A stretch of DNA of 64,000 nucleotides from AC-38 sp033856025. Lineage in GTDB: Bacteria; Actinomycetota; Thermoleophilia; Solirubrobacterales; Solirubrobacteraceae. The notes under the pieces were generated by a model. The model was not told the DNA's origin and searched no databases. It saw only the letters and a program-made list of their open reading frames with translations. Numbering within the stretch: position 1 is the first letter of the stretch; each line of letters begins with the position of its first letter. Location of the stretch: the NCBI GenBank assembly GCA_033856025.1, contig JAWVFQ010000006.1, positions 1-64,000 of the forward strand, written 5' to 3'. This document shows positions 61,377-64,000 of the stretch, piece after piece. The position numbers were made by a program, and so were the translations under genes.

Positions 61377-62204
61377 ATGGGTTCAAGACTCTCTCGGGTG
61401 GCCGTCACCGTGATCGCGGCGGTGGCCTCATTGGCGGTGATCGCCTCCGTGGCGATGGCCGCGAGGATCGTCGGGACGGACAACGGGGAGACCCTCACCG
61501 GCACCCCCAACCGCGACCTGATCAACGCGAAGGGCGGGGATGACACCGTCAACGCGCTGGCCCGCGGGGACTGGGTCCTGGGCGGGAAGGGGAACGACAC
61601 GCTCAACCTCGGCGACGGCAATGACGTCGGCTTCGGCGGCGACGGCAACGACACCGTCAACGGCGAGAACGGCCGCGACTTCGCGGGCGGCGGCGCCGGC
61701 GAGGACCAGCTCAATGGCGGCCAGGGCCGCGACCACCTCTCCGGTGGCGACGGCAACGACACCGTCAACGGCGACGACGACCGCGACTCGCTCTCGGGCG
61801 GCAAGGGCAACGACGCCGTGAACGGCGGCGACGGCCGCGACCGGATGTCCGGCGGCGAGGGCGATGACGTCCAGCACGGCGGCGCCGGCAACGACCGGAT
61901 CTACGCCAACCTGGGCCGCGACGAGACGTTCGGCGGCGACGGCAACGACGACCTGTGGGCCCTGGCCCGCGGCGACGTGTCGGGTCCCGGCGACACCGCC
62001 GGGGACACGATCCACGGCGAGGCCGGCAACGACACGATCCACGTCCGCGACGGCGAGGCCGACACGGTCGACTGCGGCGACGGGTTCGACGTCGTCATCG
62101 CCGACACGGTCGACGTCGTGTCCGGCGACTGCGAGCGCACGCGGCGCGCGGAGCCCATGCCCCAGCGGCGCGGGAACCCCGACCGCGGCGGCGACAACGC
62201 CTAG
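61377..62204 (+). CDS. Secreted RTX-like calcium-binding repeat protein
   Basis: A 275-residue exported protein; ATG 61365 is an alternative start. Signal peptide (VAVTVIAAVASLAVIASVAM). Residues 35-235 are about 18 nonapeptide units of the form G-G-x-G-N-D-x-h-x (GGDGNDTVNGENGRD, GGQGRDHLSGGDGND), which fold into a calcium-filled parallel beta-roll. Unlike toxins it has no catalytic domain or type I secretion signal; Sec export is likely. Tail CERTRRAEPMPQRRG. A strong hairpin follows at 62234. Confidence 0.92.
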   Translation: MGSRLSRVAVTVIAAVASLAVIASVAMAARIVGTDNGETLTGTPNRDLINAKGGDDTVNALARGDWVLGGKGNDTLNLGDGNDVGFGGDGNDTVNGENGRDFAGGGAGEDQLNGGQGRDHLSGGDGNDTVNGDDDRDSLSGGKGNDAVNGGDGRDRMSGGEGDDVQHGGAGNDRIYANLGRDETFGGDGNDDLWALARGDVSGPGDTAGDTIHGEAGNDTIHVRDGEADTVDCGDGFDVVIADTVDVVSGDCERTRRAEPMPQRRGNPDRGGDNA

Positions 62205-62233
62205 TCGCACGCGAAACGACAGACGCGCATCAG

Positions 62234-62261
62234 GAGGGGCCCCGGGAGACCGGGGCCCCTC
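62234..62261 (+). terminator. Perfect 12-bp GC hairpin after the repeat-protein gene
   Basis: GAGGGGCCCCGG, loop GAGA, CCGGGGCCCCTC: a 12-bp perfect stem with a stable GNRA-type tetraloop, 30 bp after the stop at 62204. There is no T-run. It lies 40 bp before uppP and probably separates the two transcripts. Confidence 0.75.
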
Positions 62262-62301
62262 TCATGCCGGCACCCGGGCCGTCCTCTAGGGTCCACTCGC
62301 C

Positions 62302-63144
62302 GTGAGCGTGCTGCAAGCCATCCTGCTCGGCGTGGTACAGGGGGTCACGGAGTTCCTGCCGATCTCCTCGTCCGGCCACCTGATCCTCGTCCCGTGGCTG
62401 GGGAACTTCCACTACCTCCAGGACCACGAGCACTTCAACAAGACCTTCGACGTCGCCCTGCACCTGGGCACGCTGTTCGGGGTCTTCGCCTACTTCCGCG
62501 TCGAGATCCGCCAGATGATCGAGGGGCTGGCCGGCCTGGCCCGCCACCGCGCGGTCACCAACGACTCCGAGCGGCTCGCGCTGATCATCGCCATCGGCAC
62601 CATCCCCGCCATCATCGTCGGCGGGATCGGGCAGAACTGGATCGACGACCACCTGGGCGAGCCCTGGCAGATCGCGATCTTCCTGGCCGTCTTCGGACTG
62701 CTGCTCGGCTGGGCCGACCGCCTGCCCCAGCGCCGCGGCATCGAGGGCATAAAGCCCCGCGACGCGCTGAAGATCGGCCTCGCACAGGCCGTCGCGCTCG
62801 CGCCGGGCGTCAGCCGCTCGGGCATCACCATCACGGCCGGCCGCGCCCTGGGCCTGGACCGCGACAGCGCCGCGCGCTTCTCCTTCCTGCTCCTCGTCCC
62901 CGCCGTGGGCGGGGCCGTCGTCCTGAAGGGCGCCGGCGTCGTCAAGGACGGCCTGCCCCACGGCGCCGCCGGGCCGATGCTGGCCGGGATCGTCGCCGCG
63001 GCGATCTCCTCCTACTTCGCCATCGCCTGGCTGCTGGCCTACGTGCGCCGCAACTCCTACGACGTGTTCGTCGTCTACCGGCTGATCGCCGCCGCGATCA
63101 TCCTGCTGCTCATCGCCACCGGGATCAAGGACGCGAACTTCTAG
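62302..63144 (+). CDS. uppP: Undecaprenyl-diphosphatase UppP
   Basis: A 280-residue membrane phosphatase (BacA type) that recycles the lipid carrier for peptidoglycan synthesis and can give bacitracin tolerance. GTG start. Catalytic motifs are GVVQGVTEFLPISSSGHLIL and APGVSRSGITITAGRALGLD. About eight helices, usual length. It is 7 bp from the P450 gene and may be co-transcribed with it. Confidence 0.96.
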   Translation: MSVLQAILLGVVQGVTEFLPISSSGHLILVPWLGNFHYLQDHEHFNKTFDVALHLGTLFGVFAYFRVEIRQMIEGLAGLARHRAVTNDSERLALIIAIGTIPAIIVGGIGQNWIDDHLGEPWQIAIFLAVFGLLLGWADRLPQRRGIEGIKPRDALKIGLAQAVALAPGVSRSGITITAGRALGLDRDSAARFSFLLLVPAVGGAVVLKGAGVVKDGLPHGAAGPMLAGIVAAAISSYFAIAWLLAYVRRNSYDVFVVYRLIAAAIILLLIATGIKDANF

Positions 63145-63151
63145 CCCGAGC

Positions 63152-64000
63152 ATGACCGTCGCCACCCCCGAGCCGGTCTCGTTCAACCCGTTCCGGCGGA
63201 TGGCCAGCGACCTGCGCATCGAGCGCTCCTGGGACGGCGAGCTCCCACCCGGGCCCAGGAACTTCTCCGTCGAGCGCACCTACCGGATCGCCCGCGATCC
63301 GCTGCCGATCCTGCTCGACGCCTACCGCGAGTACGGGCCCGTGTTCAGCATGCGAATCCTCCACGCGTCGGGGATCTTCATGCTCGGCCCCGCGGCGAAC
63401 CACTACATGCTGGTGGAGAACGCGCCGAACTTCCGCTGGCGCGACGGCGGCTTCGTGGACCTGATCCCGCTCCTGGGGGACGGCCTGCTGACGATCGACG
63501 GCGACTACCACCGCCGCGCCCGCCACATCATGCTGCCCGCCTTCCACCGCGAGCGGATCGCCGCGACCCAGGGCGTGATGGTGGAGGAGACGCTGCGCGC
63601 GCTCGAGGCCCTGCGCCCCGGCGACACCTTCGACCTCTACCACTGGACCCGCGCACTGGCCATGCGCATCGCCATGCGCGCGCTGTTCGGCTTCCACGAT
63701 CCGGGGACCGACGTCGACGTGGCCGAGGAGTTCGAGCGCGCGCTGTCCTACTACGGCACCGACTACGCGCTGCGCTCGCTGCGCGGCCCGCGCACCCCGT
63801 GGTCGCGGATGCACGAGTCGCGCCGGCGGCTGGACCGCGTCATCTACGCCGAGATCGCCCGCCGCCGCGCGCAGGACGACTTCGGCGAGGACATCCTCAG
63901 CCTGCTCATTCAGGCCCGCGACGACGACGGCTCCGCCTACACCGATCGCGAGCTGCGCGACCAGCTGATGACGCTGCTCTTCGCCGGCCACGACACGACC
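63152..64000 (+). CDS. Cytochrome P450, N-terminal part (gene runs off the window)
   Basis: The first 283 codons from ATG 63152. Opening PEPVSFNPFRRMASDLRIER, then GPVFSMRILHASGIFMLGPA, the C-helix region DGDYHRRARHIMLPAFHRER and the I-helix oxygen-activating motif LLFAGHDTT at the very end. The ExxR and heme-Cys motifs lie beyond 64000. A soluble bacterial P450; substrate unknown. Electron supply by the FprB-like pair at 50.5-52.2 kb is possible but not shown. Confidence 0.93.
   Translation, partial: MTVATPEPVSFNPFRRMASDLRIERSWDGELPPGPRNFSVERTYRIARDPLPILLDAYREYGPVFSMRILHASGIFMLGPAANHYMLVENAPNFRWRDGGFVDLIPLLGDGLLTIDGDYHRRARHIMLPAFHRERIAATQGVMVEETLRALEALRPGDTFDLYHWTRALAMRIAMRALFGFHDPGTDVDVAEEFERALSYYGTDYALRSLRGPRTPWSRMHESRRRLDRVIYAEIARRRAQDDFGEDILSLLIQARDDDGSAYTDRELRDQLMTLLFAGHDTT

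Overview
The window is very GC-rich and mostly protein-coding on both strands. GTG and TTG starts are frequent, and several secreted proteins carry Gly/Pro/Ala-rich linkers with Ig-like tails. HrcA/CIRCE control of groESL, a c-di-AMP riboswitch in front of a cell-wall peptidase, an unfused FprB-type ferredoxin/reductase pair, the htpX-pspAB pair and a MarP-type protease all point to an actinobacterium. A member of the Thermoleophilia (Solirubrobacterales, e.g. Conexibacter or Solirubrobacter relatives) is my best guess. That placement is inference, not a database result.

Layout. 1-1300: the start of groEL, groES and their doubly CIRCE-flanked promoter. 1.3-12 kb: secreted enzymes and surface proteins, a small ASCH/Nudix/CRP group and a membrane-type sigma factor fused to its own zinc-finger anti-sigma domain. 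12-22.4 kb: topoisomerase III, a cyclase with a dead hydrolase domain, a MarP-like protease, a penicillin-binding protein, a zinc-ribbon/FHA protein, an orphan ParA and an L,D-transpeptidase. 22.4-26.8 kb: the lysA-hom-thrC-thrB amino-acid operon. 26.8-32 kb: envelope genes (polysaccharide deacetylase, two M23 peptidases around lgt, a c-di-AMP riboswitch). 32-37.6 kb: htpX-pspAB, small proteins, a cupredoxin, and a compact module of XRE regulator, Panacea/YwgA-like protein and proteasome-like Ntn hydrolase. 37.6-52.2 kb: a large membrane protein, a flavin monooxygenase operon, a two-component system behind a secreted repeat protein, a ZIP transporter with a DtxR-like operator, a secreted S15-type hydrolase, an RCC1-repeat protein and the ferredoxin/reductase pair. 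52.2-61.2 kb: a region bracketed and split by three copies of the 3' end of tRNA-Asp. It carries the Hen1-Pnkp RNA-repair pair, an NHL-repeat operon, an HxlR/SnoaL/hydrolase group and recombinase debris. 61.2-64 kb: tRNA-Asp, a calcium-binding repeat protein, uppP and the start of a cytochrome P450.

How the genes work together. Peptidoglycan and envelope work is the strongest theme: PBP, L,D-transpeptidase, two M23 enzymes, deacetylase, UppP, Lgt and a MarP-like protease, with second-messenger input suggested by the c-di-AMP riboswitch and the class III cyclase. Stress and repair form the second theme: GroESL, HtpX/PspAB and Hen1-Pnkp, the last repairing RNA cut by ribotoxins. The least explained items are the Panacea-like/proteasome-like operon at 34.9-36.4 kb, the tandem tRNA-Asp-bounded islands, and two genes (Nudix and thrC) whose only sensible start is a CTG overlapping the upstream stop codon.
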